A stretch of 64,000 bases of DNA from Mytilinidion resinicola (taxonomy: Eukaryota; Ascomycota; Dothideomycetes; Mytilinidiales; Mytilinidiaceae): contig NW_022985441.1 in the NCBI RefSeq assembly GCF_010093595.1, forward strand, positions 558,132-622,131, given 5' to 3'. The position numbers and the translations under genes are program-made. Shown here in pieces: positions 1 to 10,106 of the stretch. Each line of letters begins with the position of its first letter. Within the stretch, counting starts at the first letter, position 1. The notes beneath the pieces were generated by a model. It searched no databases. It had not been told where the DNA came from and was given only the letters and a program-made list of their open reading frames with translations.

Positions 1-170
1 CATGTCGTCACGCCGATGTTGAATGCACCTGCAATGCAGCAGAGCACATCATCGGTACCGACGTTCCGAAGACGAGCACCACGGACGTACATGCGCGTGA
101 AAATCAGGGCTGTGGAGATAGCAAAGAAGATGGTGCAAGGAATCAGAGCCTTGTAGTCTCGGGTCGCCAT
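1..170 (-). CDS. Rhodopsin-domain (PTH11-like) integral membrane protein, N-terminus only
   Basis: The gene starts at the ATG read leftward from 170 and runs off the window after 56 codons. The visible residues are MATRDYKALIP, then a hydrophobic helix (CTIFFAISTALIF), the short charged loop TRMYVRGARLR and GTDDVLCCIAGAFNIG. A first helix followed by an R-rich loop and a (W/T)DD motif entering a second helix is the usual opening of the fungal seven-helix rhodopsin-domain family (PF20684-like, related to PTH11 receptors). Members sit in the plasma membrane; their ligands are mostly unknown. No other in-frame ATG precedes this one closely, and the fit to the family start is good. The rest of the gene lies outside the window, so whether it is intact is unknown. 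The family call is inferred from motif layout, not from an alignment. Confidence 0.65.
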   Translation of the reverse strand, partial: MATRDYKALIPCTIFFAISTALIFTRMYVRGARLRNVGTDDVLCCIAGAFNIGVTT

Positions 171-1206
171 GATGTTGCGGTGTAGGGAATGCTCTGATGG
201 ATCTCCTGGGATCGACAAGCTTTAAATGATCTTTGGCCGGTGGTATCTGAATGGTAGGGCGGGAGGAGCGGGAAAAGCACAAAAAGAACGAATGGTTTGA
301 TACCGGATTGGCCCCCAGGACACAGCATGTATGACGGGACGACAAATTTCAAGAGCCAATAGCTTTGTCGGAAGCCCTGTAACTGCTGAGCAACGAGTTT
401 CACCAGACGGAGCACCATCTGTATATACTGCTCCCATGTGGCTGTTCGTCCGGTGGCTGCCCTCCGAGCGGACCTGGGTCCAACCCTCCTATTGGATAAT
501 GAGGTTTTCATTTATATTCGCGCCGCAGTCTGCACTCCTCTGCACACAAACCCAGCTTTGACGTACACAGTGGGCTGCATTAAAGTGGTGTATTTCCATT
601 CCAGCTGCATGGAGGCCCTGCGGGAACATGCGGCCACTAGGTTGCCGTCGACGGTGAACGAGCTAAAGACGCCACAGCCGACGACGGGTGGAGGTCCGAT
701 AGGTGTGCAAGCACTGTATAAATAGCAATCATGATCTCTCCCGTATCCCCGGCTACGCGAGCATCACTAAGATGCACCCTATCATGAATCAAGATTAACT
801 AAGTAGGCGCCTTGCCGCTTATCTTGCTGATCGCATGATCACCTGCATCGGCCAAATAAAGCCACAGATCTAGGCACATGGACGATTCCAAGATTCTGCA
901 AGCCACAAGGATATTGAGATCGAACAGGGCACGTGACCGGAACCTTCGCTTCAAACTTCTCCCTGCCCGAGCCTGCGGCCGGTGTTCCTCGACCACACAC
1001 CGATGAGTGCCATAGTGCTTATGAAGAACGTCATCAACTATACTGGCAATCTGTTGAAACGTAGGGGTGGAAGCTTGATGATTTGAATAACTGATGTGTC
1101 ACAGGGGAAACAGAGGCTATCTGTGCCGATTGAAGGAGGGGGCCTGGTGAGGGGCTGGCGACAGTCTCAGCACTCCACAGTACACAAAGTCCTGTGCCTT
1201 GCTGCT
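171..1206. other. Intergenic, no gene recognised
   Basis: This stretch lies upstream of the rhodopsin-like gene and downstream of the F-box/ankyrin gene. Short ORFs occur on both strands, but none shows a family motif or a plausible exon chain. It presumably holds the promoter of the first gene (170 leftward) and the 3' end of the second. Confidence 0.5.
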
Positions 1207-2846
1207 CTACCATGCATGCGATCCCGAGGATCCGCGCTCCGACGATTCTTCGCTCCAATCGCCAAGTGTGCTTGGGGTTCCTTGATATGCGCCATGCAAT
1301 GCCGACCCACCCGAGCAACATGGCTGCACCAGTGTACTCATAGCTCTATACAAGTCCGGCAAAAGCTTGCTAGGGCCAGCTCGTCGAAGCTTGCTAGATG
1401 CCTCCTTGGATGTCGAGACTCCAGTGCTCTGCAAAGCTTCCATTATTGACTCCAGGATGAAGTCCTCTTTTTTATACGGCGCTAGGAACTTCATATCGGC
1501 TCTCTCCTGCGAATTTTCTGGGATGACGCCCCGCTCGCAGATAAGTTTGAAGAGCGCTATGTGCTCGGAAGCGACCGCTCGCGCGATCGGGGCTGGAGCG
1601 CCCCTCTTTATTTCGGGGGCGACTATTGGGACGCCATGGTCGAGAAGTTGACGTGCTATTGTGAGTTGTCTTCTTTTGACCATTTCCGGTGTTCCTGAGC
1701 GACATGCTCCCTCCAGGAGGATTCTCGAAGTCTTCTCCCAACAACCTACCCATACGCTCGGGTAAGTTCCATTAGAACTCGTCGAGCATGGAACGCTAAG
1801 GAGAGCAAGCGTTATTTTCTCCGCTTTTTGGATATTACTCAGTTCCACGTCTTCGTCTTTCAGCCCTAAGCACAAGTCGTAAATGCTGCCATGCTCATCA
1901 ACCTTATCCTCATATAGCCTCGTTTCTTCAAGAAGAGCTAAGGCCTGGGCGAAGACTTCTCTACCCGGCATGCCTGTGGTAGCGTCCTTCCAGGGCGCGA
2001 GGCTCGCGTAGAAATCTCTGGAAGCGCATGGTGCATAGTGCTGCATTTCCAAGTCAAGCATGTCTCGGTTGTAGATTCCGGCCTCTTCGGTATTGATAAA
2101 TGTCTGCGATCTCCGACCTAGCTTCGAATCCCATACGGAATTTTGGAGAAGAAACTCGACCACATTACAGTGTCCCTGTGCTGCAGCGTTTTTCAACGGC
2201 TGACCAAAGATAGATCCATCTTCAATTTGGTACTCCGAGTATGTCTCTTTCATATCTTCGACAACTTGGATGACCACGTCCAGCAAACCCAGTTGAGCAG
2301 CGGCAGCCAGGATAGCCGTAGTCGAGATTTCGTCGGAGATGCGCTTCAAGGCTTCCTTCGAGTTTTCCGCGACGGCAACGCTTTCCGTCGAGACAATACA
2401 CGTGCGGGGCATGGAGAAGTTCTCGTCCTGGATCGTGTCGCATATCCCAGAGATGTAGCTCCGGCGAGTCTTCGCATCCCCGGATGGCACGCCACGTCTC
2501 TTGCACAAAAGCTCGCAGGTTTCTCGGATCTTTGCCGAATCCATGGAGGGTCCTGACTTTCTAGGATCGTGCGGTGGAGGAGGTAAGGGTGGAAGATACG
2601 AGTGGGCATCTCCGTAATGCCTATGCCTTTGAGGATTCCGGTCGTGAATACTGCTGGCTCGACTTCGAAAGCGAAGATTCCTAGGTGCGAAGGTCAGAAG
2701 ACGTGTACCTTCATCAGATATACTGCCAACGGTATGTACTCACGATTCACAAGTCTCAGTCTCAATGCTCGTTTTGTACTCCGAGCCAAGACTGCTTGTT
2801 CAATGATATGCCTGATGACTTCGAGCGGGATATCTGATAATGCCAT
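1207..2846 (-). CDS. F-box / ankyrin-repeat protein, two exons, apparent frameshift near 2550
   Basis: Exon 1 (2846-2744) encodes MALSDIPLEVIRHIIEQAV and a basic segment ending RLRLVN, a typical fungal F-box start. A 63-bp intron (2743-2681) has GTGAGT at the donor, CTGAC as branch site and CACCTAG at the acceptor. Exon 2 then reads RIFAFEVEPAVFTTGIL and HPYLLHRTILES, as expected for this F-box/ankyrin family. The frame is lost close to 2550: the continuation SAKIRETCELLCKRRG and the ankyrin-like part (for example ILAAAAQLGLLDVV and LKNAAAQGHCNVVEFLLQ) lie one base out of phase, in an open frame from 2544 to the stop at 1207. Either one base has been lost (mutation or assembly error) or translation restarts at the ATG at 2544. 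F-box proteins act as substrate adaptors of SCF ubiquitin ligases; the substrate here is unknown. Confidence 0.6.
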
Positions 2847-3421
2847 AGAGAATGGCGGGCTAAAGCTGCTGGCGAGATTGATTTGAAAAAACAATGACTA
2901 TCTCGAGCTATTAAAAGGAGTACTATAAGAGGGAATGTGGATGCCTAATCAAGGGAGGCTTAGATATGTTACGCCGCATCATGCACGCCGTCGACGACAA
3001 CGTCTCTGTACGACCTCGAAGTATCACGACCTCCAAAACACCAATCTCCACAAATCGGTCGACGATGAATGCCCTGTATAAGATGCTACGACGTAGAAAG
3101 ATTGCTATCAATCCGAAGATGCGTGCTTCAACCCTTTGTTTCTCGGCCCGTCAGTCTTAGATGGACTGGAGACGTTCGCTTCAGATATCACAGGATACAA
3201 GAGAATTGAAATTATTTTCCATTGCCACAGCGTAACCTTTGGGTTGCACAACCTACGCTATTGATCGTCTTCGCATGTACATGCTGTCTTGAAACACTTG
3301 CAGATGGGCGAATACTCTAGGTTAGCCTTTTTAGAGGCTTAGCCGTCTAGGTCTGCTCCCCTCAAACAACACGCTGATAAGTCCCAAACCTGCTGGAGAC
3401 AGCTAAGCCGCCAAGAGAAGC
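2847..3421. other. Intergenic, no gene recognised
   Basis: The region lies between the 5' end of the F-box gene and the 3' end of the broken GPI-protein gene. I see no coding segment with a recognisable motif. Confidence 0.4.
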
Positions 3422-4487
3422 TCACAGCGCGAAAGCAGCCAGCGCGATGTCGGCAACCCCAGCGACGGAGATCCCAATCGCCTTGTCGCCACCAGCCGAG
3501 CTTGTGGACGAAGCTGCAGTCCCAGTGATGGTACCCGACGGCGTTCCCGTCGGCGGTGCAGTCGTCAAACTTCCAGACCTCGATCCTGTCTCCGCTGCCA
3601 ACTTCTCCAAGCCCGCTGTGACCGTAATAGCGCGCAGAGTGACATTCGCGGCGTCAAGCGTGGCGGTGTACTGCTGCGTCCACCCGTCATCCCCGGACGC
3701 CACATTCATTGTACAGCTCGCTCTTGCCGTGCCCTCATACCCACACCGCTGGCTTGAGTAGTACTGGTCCTCCGCCGCGGACGTGCTCTCCTCGTAGAAG
3801 CTCGCGCTGCAGGTCACGGTGAAGCCGCCGGGCTGCATGAGGCATAGCTGAGAGCCGGACGCCAGGTCCTCGGATTCCGTGTAGACGGTGCAGGACGAAG
3901 CGAAGGCGTACGTGATGCTCGAGTCGCTGGAGCCTAGACTGAGGCGGCGCAGTCCTCGTAGTCGGTGTAGGGATACAAGAGCGACGTGATGCTCGTCGGC
4001 CCTGTCGGCGCGGGAGTCGATGATGATGTTGCGGCGAGTCCTGCGGTGATGCTCGCTAGCTTCTCCACCCAATCTGTGATGGTCACAGCCCAGAAGAGCG
4101 ACTGCGCCCCGGACAACGTTTCCCACTGCACCGTCGTCAACCCCGGCGCAATCCGGCTATTCGTGCACACCGCCGCCGTCATGCCCTCCAGATTGCAGCG
4201 CAGAATGACAGTGCTCGTCGGGTCTTCCTCGTCTACATACCCGTACTGATACCAGGACAGGCCGTAAGTCGCGGTCATGTTGGAGATGCAATCCTCGGAG
4301 GAGAGTTTCAAGGGCCCGCAGGCGGGATCGTCGAGGACGTAGGTGATAGCGGTGGGCTGGGAGTCGAGGACACGGGCATTGTAGGTGGCTGAAACATCGG
4401 TGGCAACGAAGAGCTTGTGGACTGCGCGGTAGCCGTGGTCGTCAGGAGGGCCGAGAGGGCCAGGGCGAGGATAGCGAAGGAACGCAT
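3422..4487 (-). pseudogene. Broken two-domain secreted GPI-type protein, paralogue of the 5268-6290 gene
   Basis: The start is the ATG at 4487, giving a signal peptide MRSFAILALALSALLTTTATA. The reading then has to change frame twice. The signal peptide is in one frame, the first domain (from KLFVATDVSATYNARV to VTITDWVEKLASITAG) is in a second frame after about 4411-4427, and the second domain (SSITYAFASSCT to ITVTAGLEKL, then a Ser/Thr/Gly-rich stretch and a hydrophobic GPI-type tail ending AGVADIALAAFAL) is in a third frame after about 3945. No GT..AG intron of workable size can bridge either junction. Both shifts have the same sense, as if one base were missing each time. The domain order and tail match the divergent gene on the other strand (5268-6290), so the two are inverted duplicates. 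Function is unknown. It may be a real pseudogene or a functional gene with two consensus errors. Confidence 0.65.
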
Positions 4488-5267
4488 GATTAGCGACACG
4501 GTGCGCGAAGAGCTCCGGGAGAGTGTGGGATGGAGTGAACGGGGAACGGGACGCGAGTGTATGGTGTTGGGGGAGCAACAGAGACACGAGGCTGGTGGGG
4601 AGATGAAGTGCATTAGACGCGAGATCACGTGGGTGGTGTGAATAGCCTTGCTTGGGACTTCAAACACCCAACACCCGTTGTGTTCCAACGTGCAAAAAGT
4701 AGTGGTGATCTTGCAAAAGTAACCAAGTACGTGATCGACTTTCTGGCTTCATTTCCTCGGAGCATAAACTTGCCGTCGTCGCTCTCTCTTCGAGACCCCA
4801 AATTTTTCAATGCTTTAAGATCAGTATAAACCTTCCAACCAAGAGCCGACGAGGTTCTCCCGAGCGCTGAAATGTGGTTTCTCCTATTGCACCCCGTTGG
4901 TTAGCTGAGCATGACTTCGTGGTACCATGTTTCAGCCAAAGCTGCTCGGAAAAGGAACACTTAGCGGAGTATACTCCCACGAGCGCTATTACCTCCACGC
5001 CCCTACTCACAGGAAGAAATGGGCGCCCAGAAATGACTACGCGACATACAATCTCGGCACGTCGAATCCGATCTAAGGAACTGCACCGCGATATTCGTGG
5101 AGTCATTCACTATCCACGTGAACTGCCGTCGCCGCACTCCAACTCCCCTACAATGCCATTCCCTCTCTTTTACTCCACTAGCACGAGGCACTCGTTTCCA
5201 GAACACAACCTCGATAGCATCCCTCGCTCACCCCGAGCCCACGACGCACTCCCCGTTCGTCTTCACC
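4488..5267. promoter_or_regulatory. Shared upstream region of the divergent GPI-protein pair
   Basis: About 780 bp separate the two divergently read paralogues, so this region must hold both promoters. No specific binding site can be named with confidence. Confidence 0.4.
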
Positions 5268-6290
5268 ATGGCCTACGCTATTACAACGGCACTCCTCCTC
5301 ACCACAGCCAGCGCGCAATCCACGAGCGTGACGTCCCTCTTCCTGCCCGACGACACCAAAGCCTCCTACAACGCCAGCGTCGTCGCCGTCATCCAGTCCA
5401 TTACCACCTACTTCCTCGACACTGACTGCTCGGGCATCGCATCCGGATGCAATCGCTTCGACCGCCCGGTAACCTACGGCCCAACATGGTACGAAATGCG
5501 CCTCGGCGGCACCCACACGTTGGTCGAACACTGCGATCTCGAGGGCACGACGAAAGCGATATGCACCCAAAGCGAGCTGGATAACACCAACAGCAGTTTT
5601 GCCGCTGCGCATACGTACTCCTTGTCGGAGATAGTGTTCCACCGCGTGACGATTATGACAGGGCTGGAGAAGCTGAGGACAGCGACGCAGCAAGTTGGGG
5701 TGGCGGCGACTCCACCACTAGCGATAGTGACAGTGACCGCCACGCCACCCGCGGCGACGAGCGTGACCGCATACCCGGACTTCTACGACGGCTTCGACGA
5801 TAGCTCCAACGAAATTGGCTTGGGCAGTGTCGTCGCCGTCAACGGCTCCACCATCACCTATGCCCTCTCCTTCACTTGCACGCTCACCGGCAACGCTAGC
5901 TGCTCCCCTACTTCGGCCGACACCATAACGTTTGGGCCGACCTGGAACGAGTACAGTATGATTTTCACTACTGAAGAAGATGGCTCGCCCGATTACGCCA
6001 CCCAGCTATGCAATTACGAGGGTACGACGACCGGAAGCTGCACACTCAGCTCGGGCACGGACACGGGGCTCACCATGTTTCTTCCCCGGGAGTCGATTAT
6101 GATGCATAATCTTACCATCACGGCGGGGTTGGAGAAGCTGACGAATGTGCTGGCGCCGACTGGCCAGGTCACGCACAGCTACGCTCCGGGCCCGGCGGCT
6201 TCGTCAACCAGCAAAGGAGGTGGTGGCAAGGCGGTTGGGCTTTCAATCGCGGGGCTCGTCGGAATAGCTCTGGCGGCTTTTGCGCTGTGA
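5268..6290 (+). CDS. Secreted, GPI-anchored-type two-domain protein of unknown function
   Basis: A single exon of 340 residues. The start chosen is the ATG at 5268, because it gives a signal peptide (MAYAITTALLLTTASAQS) that matches the paralogue; the frame is open farther upstream but that part looks non-coding. Two copies of one domain follow. The first runs about residues 20-140 (TYFLDTDC, TYGPTWYEM, CDLEGTTKAICT, IMTGLEKL) and the second about 180-295 (TYALSFTCT, TFGPTWNEY, CNYEGTTTGSCT, ITAGLEKL). Conserved cysteines and several N-glycosylation sites suggest an extracellular fold. A Ser/Gly-rich linker and a hydrophobic end (GLSIAGLVGIALAAFAL) fit a GPI attachment signal, so it probably sits on the outer membrane face or cell wall. 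I do not recognise the domain family. The inverted paralogue at 3422-4487 indicates local duplication. Confidence 0.8.
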   Translation: MAYAITTALLLTTASAQSTSVTSLFLPDDTKASYNASVVAVIQSITTYFLDTDCSGIASGCNRFDRPVTYGPTWYEMRLGGTHTLVEHCDLEGTTKAICTQSELDNTNSSFAAAHTYSLSEIVFHRVTIMTGLEKLRTATQQVGVAATPPLAIVTVTATPPAATSVTAYPDFYDGFDDSSNEIGLGSVVAVNGSTITYALSFTCTLTGNASCSPTSADTITFGPTWNEYSMIFTTEEDGSPDYATQLCNYEGTTTGSCTLSSGTDTGLTMFLPRESIMMHNLTITAGLEKLTNVLAPTGQVTHSYAPGPAASSTSKGGGGKAVGLSIAGLVGIALAAFAL

Positions 6291-6641
6291 TGGCTCCGTT
6301 AGCTGTACGGCTGTGCCAGTCTAGAGGGGTGGGACTTACAAAAGCGGTCGTTGAGCATAGAGTGTTCGGGACATCAGATGGCATTAAGAGTGTAATCTGG
6401 ATATACCAACAGGTAGCTTGACAATGACAAGATGAGTGTTCCAAGAGGTAGAACCGTTTGCCTGAAGTCTGATAACGAAAACAAAACTCGAGAAGGCTTT
6501 TGACGTGGTATTTGATATGAATACGTAACAATGCTCGCTTGCTTGACTTCTATACATTTGGAAACTCTATTCCAATCCAGGGGTGGTAAATCGCTCATGA
6601 ATCGTACGAATATGCTCACTATACCTCCGCTAAGACAAGGA

Positions 6642-8908
6642 TCATGACGCATCGTAAGGCTCGCTATCCCTGATTATATACACCTGCCCCACAAGCACTG
6701 CACACCCCACTGTCATCGCAATAGCAATGATAGGCAGGTTGACGCGCGCAAAGTGTAGACTGTGCACACGAATATGCTTGCGGGCTAGGATGTCCCGCCA
6801 GAGCAACCCAGCAAGCGACGCACTAAACGCCGCGCTGAAAGCCCCGTAGTTGACGCCGAGCGCCATGCTGTAGACGGTCGCCCAGAACATGCGGTCAGTG
6901 ATCGGGATGCCGTTGAATTTGTGGATGTTTTGCCAGGCCTGGATGACGCGGGAAAGGAGGATGGTGGTGCCGATGTTCGTACCTGCAAACTAGTTTTGGT
7001 AAGACATATGAGTTTCGGGGGCTTGAGGGTTTGGCAGAGAGGAAGACCTACGTTACAGAGGATCACGGAAAGGAAGCCCATGCCACCGATTGCGCCGACA
7101 GTACCAGTTTTGTTGACCCAGTGGTCCCAGCCGTAGGCGAAGACTTGGACCCAGCCTTTGGTGACCAGTGCTAGATGCTCGTTAGCGCTTTGGATTCCAG
7201 TAAACTTGGTACCGTTGACTTACCTTGTACGAGGACGAACATGGAGAAAGCAAAGGGGATGAGAGCAAGTGGCAGATGCGCGAGCACGGTCGTTGGGGTA
7301 GGGAATGTCTCTTGCGACCACCGGTAGGCGTCCCCGATGAGTGAGACTAGGGTCGACCGGCCACGAGTTTGCCGGAGCGCTAATTCACGTGAGATCCGCG
7401 CCTGGAGGTCGTCCTCCCGCTTCTTTTTGTCCATATCCATGCTAGGAGTCATCCCCGATGGCTCTTGGGGCGGACATATAGAGATGTCGCTCTCATCACC
7501 ATTGCCGCTCTGCTTCTCGAGGGGTTCCGGCGAGTACGTCTGAGTCAAGCCAGCTTTCTCTTGCTCTAGAGCGGCAGCTTGCTCTTTCTCATGAGCTAAC
7601 CGCGTAATTTCCTCCTCTTCCCGAATAGCACGTTCGGCGCGCGCGAGTTCAACCTCTTGTCGACCTTTGTGAGCAATGTCACGTGTCTCGCGTCGATGAT
7701 ACCATCCGAAGCCAATATCCCACACAAACATAACAAAAGCAGCGGGTAGTGTCACCCAGAATGCGGCTTTGTGACCGGTCTTCTCGCTCGAAGCGTTGAT
7801 TGCTAGTAGGGTGATGAGGGTGGCAGCCATGATGACGCCTCCAAACGCGGCGCCTCCTTTGTCCAGGAATGGATTCATGATCTCTTCCAGCGAAAGCAAT
7901 TTTTCATCCTCGTCGTTGGCGAGATTCTCTTCTTCCTCGGCATTTCCCCGGGCGTGAGGGATGTTGGGGTTGACGGGCTTCTTGGCTTTGAGCTCGTCCG
8001 GCAGCTCGTGCATCTTGATGGAGGACGGAACGAGATCTTCGTCGTTGAAGACAATGTAGAGTAAAAACGGGAAGAGAACAACAGCAGTGGATATCACAGG
8101 TATGATGATGTTGGCCGTGTAGTTGATGAACTTGATGTTGAAAGCACCAGCGAGGACGAGGTTGGTCGGATTAGAGGAGACGAGGATGGCGGAACCAATG
8201 TTGGCAACGGCAAACTGGGTGTGAATCCAGGCGCTTGGGTGGATGATGTTGCTGGACACGCGCGTCATATAGGCCAGGAAGGCGGTGCCAGACAGGATGA
8301 TGGGGTCGTTTCCAATGAAGCTGGCGAGTCCAAAAAAGAAAGCATAGAGGTAGAAGTAGAGTCTGTGGCCGGCATCACCGCCCCACTGAAGCACCTTGAA
8401 TGCCAGGTATCTAATCAGACCGGAGGCGTCAATGGATATGGCGATGTAAGCCAGGGATATGAAAAAAAGCATAATATCGTAAGGAGAGATGTTGTCGGCC
8501 CCAATGGTTCCATCGTGGACTTCCTTTCTACCAATTGCCAAGAGAGCAAGTAGAAACAGATCAGCTATCAAGGGAGCTGTGACAAAATTCAAAGGGAAGT
8601 TTAGTCGCACAAAAAATGGTGTTTTCCCGGTCCTGTCATCGTTGGAGCGATCTTGCCGGGGTGATATTATGCGCAAGCGACTCAGAGTATCCAGAACTGC
8701 GTTCGAAACTACTCGAGGGATAAAACATGGAACATGAAATGGAAAAATGACGACAAGATCTGTGCCAGAGTTGAGAGATTATTCGGCGCACGGGACACGA
8801 TGCTTGCTGGATGAACTCACTGGTTATGACGAAGACGATGAGGGTGACGATGGAGCGCCATGACTTGATCTTGCTGGTGTCCAGGCTCTGTTCCAAAGTT
8901 TCTACCAT
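6642..8908 (-). CDS. ArsB/NhaD-type (citrate-transporter-like) membrane ion transporter, four exons
   Basis: Spliced exons 8908-8821, 8759-7224, 7170-7052 and 6989-6642 give 696 residues. Introns are 61, 53 and 62 bp with donors GTGAGT, GTAAGT and GTAGGT and acceptors CACAG, CTAG and CTAG; all phases agree. The start at 8908 yields MVETLEQSLDTSKIKSWRS and then a first helix. The N-terminal half carries LNFVTAPLIADLFLL, FIGNDPIILSGTAFLAYMTR and ILVSSNPTNLVLAGAF, the conserved pore motifs of this family. A long charged cytosolic loop follows (about residues 240-500), with acidic and Glu/Arg-rich coiled-coil-like parts. The C-terminal half contains GFLSVILCNFAGTNIGTTIL and ends YIIRDSEPYDAS. The family moves arsenite, carboxylates or cations across membranes, and the substrate cannot be read from the sequence. 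I assign this by recognition of the motifs. Confidence 0.85.
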
Positions 8909-10106
8909 TTTCAGACTTGCGGGCGACTGGAGGATTGCTGGAACCACGGCATTGAGGTTGCGACTGGAGATGGAGACGTGGAGGTTGGATTTTCTCCACG
9001 ATGGCAGCTGCCCGCTCAGACGGCTACGGTGACATGCGCTGCCAAGAGGGCTGAGAGTGGGGCGAGGGTCAGCCTTGCATGCCTGGATGGGTGGTGGAGG
9101 CTGTGTTGGGCTTGTCAAGACGGTCGCAAACACTAGGACGAAGCGCGATGCTGCGGGTTTTCTTGTGCTCCGTAGATTTAGAGACGTCTGACGCCGACGA
9201 TGGTCCCTGCAGTGAGGGAAATATGCGAGAGGATAAGGAGGCCAAAGAAGATGGAACAACACCAGCCAAGACGGGGACTCGACTGATGGATGCAGCAACC
9301 TGCAGGCTGACGATGAGGGAGGGAGAACTGGCGGGATCTGCAGCCTCACCTCAGATTCCGGTGAGCTAGCGCAACAGCTAGCCTGACCACCGCTGATCCT
9401 GACCAGAGAATAAGCACTTGCGAGGGCACTAAGCCATCTAAAGCTAAGTAGCTCGAGTATACTGCGAGATGGGGATATAATACTTGGAAACATGGCTAGC
9501 GCGGTATCATGATCCACAGCTTCTAGGGCTGAATTCCTTCCATTCTGCTTCTTTACATCTTCAATCCTACCATTAGGCCATTCCCACCGTTCAGCATATC
9601 CATATCTGTTATTTTCTCCACGTCTGCTTTCCTACGCCCGCATATCTTTCCCTGTGCGTCAACAACGACATGCTTCATGCAGCTAGCCCGTCTCTCCACA
9701 CCAAAACACAGCCACACAGTTTGCAGCCCGTGTCCTCTCTGTTCCCCGCGGCGTGGAGCATCCCGGCCTGCCGACTGGCCAAATCAGCCTCACCGGCTGT
9801 TCATGTGTAGCACGCGCGACCGTCGTGCCTTGCCAGCTTCCCTCATCAGCCAAGCGGCCTCCAGACGAACCCCATCTTGCGCCTTGTGCCACCGCCATCA
9901 CCATACATCCAGTGGCCAACAGCCTCACCATTCAGAGGCTGATGCCTGGCACCTTGTCTGAGTAATTGAGCACACGAGCAGCTTCCGTCTTCTGTCGCCC
10001 AGACAATGCCTCCCGCGACCGCGGACGTCTCTCTGTCAACTCATTAATATCAGCGAGTCCCCTTCTATTCCATCATACTACCATCGTCTTTGTGGAAGAC
10101 GGAGGT
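8909..10106. other. Divergent intergenic region, promoters of the two flanking membrane-protein genes
   Basis: This region separates two genes read away from each other (8908 leftward, 10107 rightward). Long open frames are present but show no motifs. The part just before 10107 is pyrimidine-rich, as is common in fungal 5' regions. Confidence 0.45.

Noticed and set aside
9677..9965. Overlapping open frames upstream of the 10107 gene
   Set aside because: No motif; the membrane-protein gene has a better start at 10107 and these look like its 5' untranslated or promoter region.
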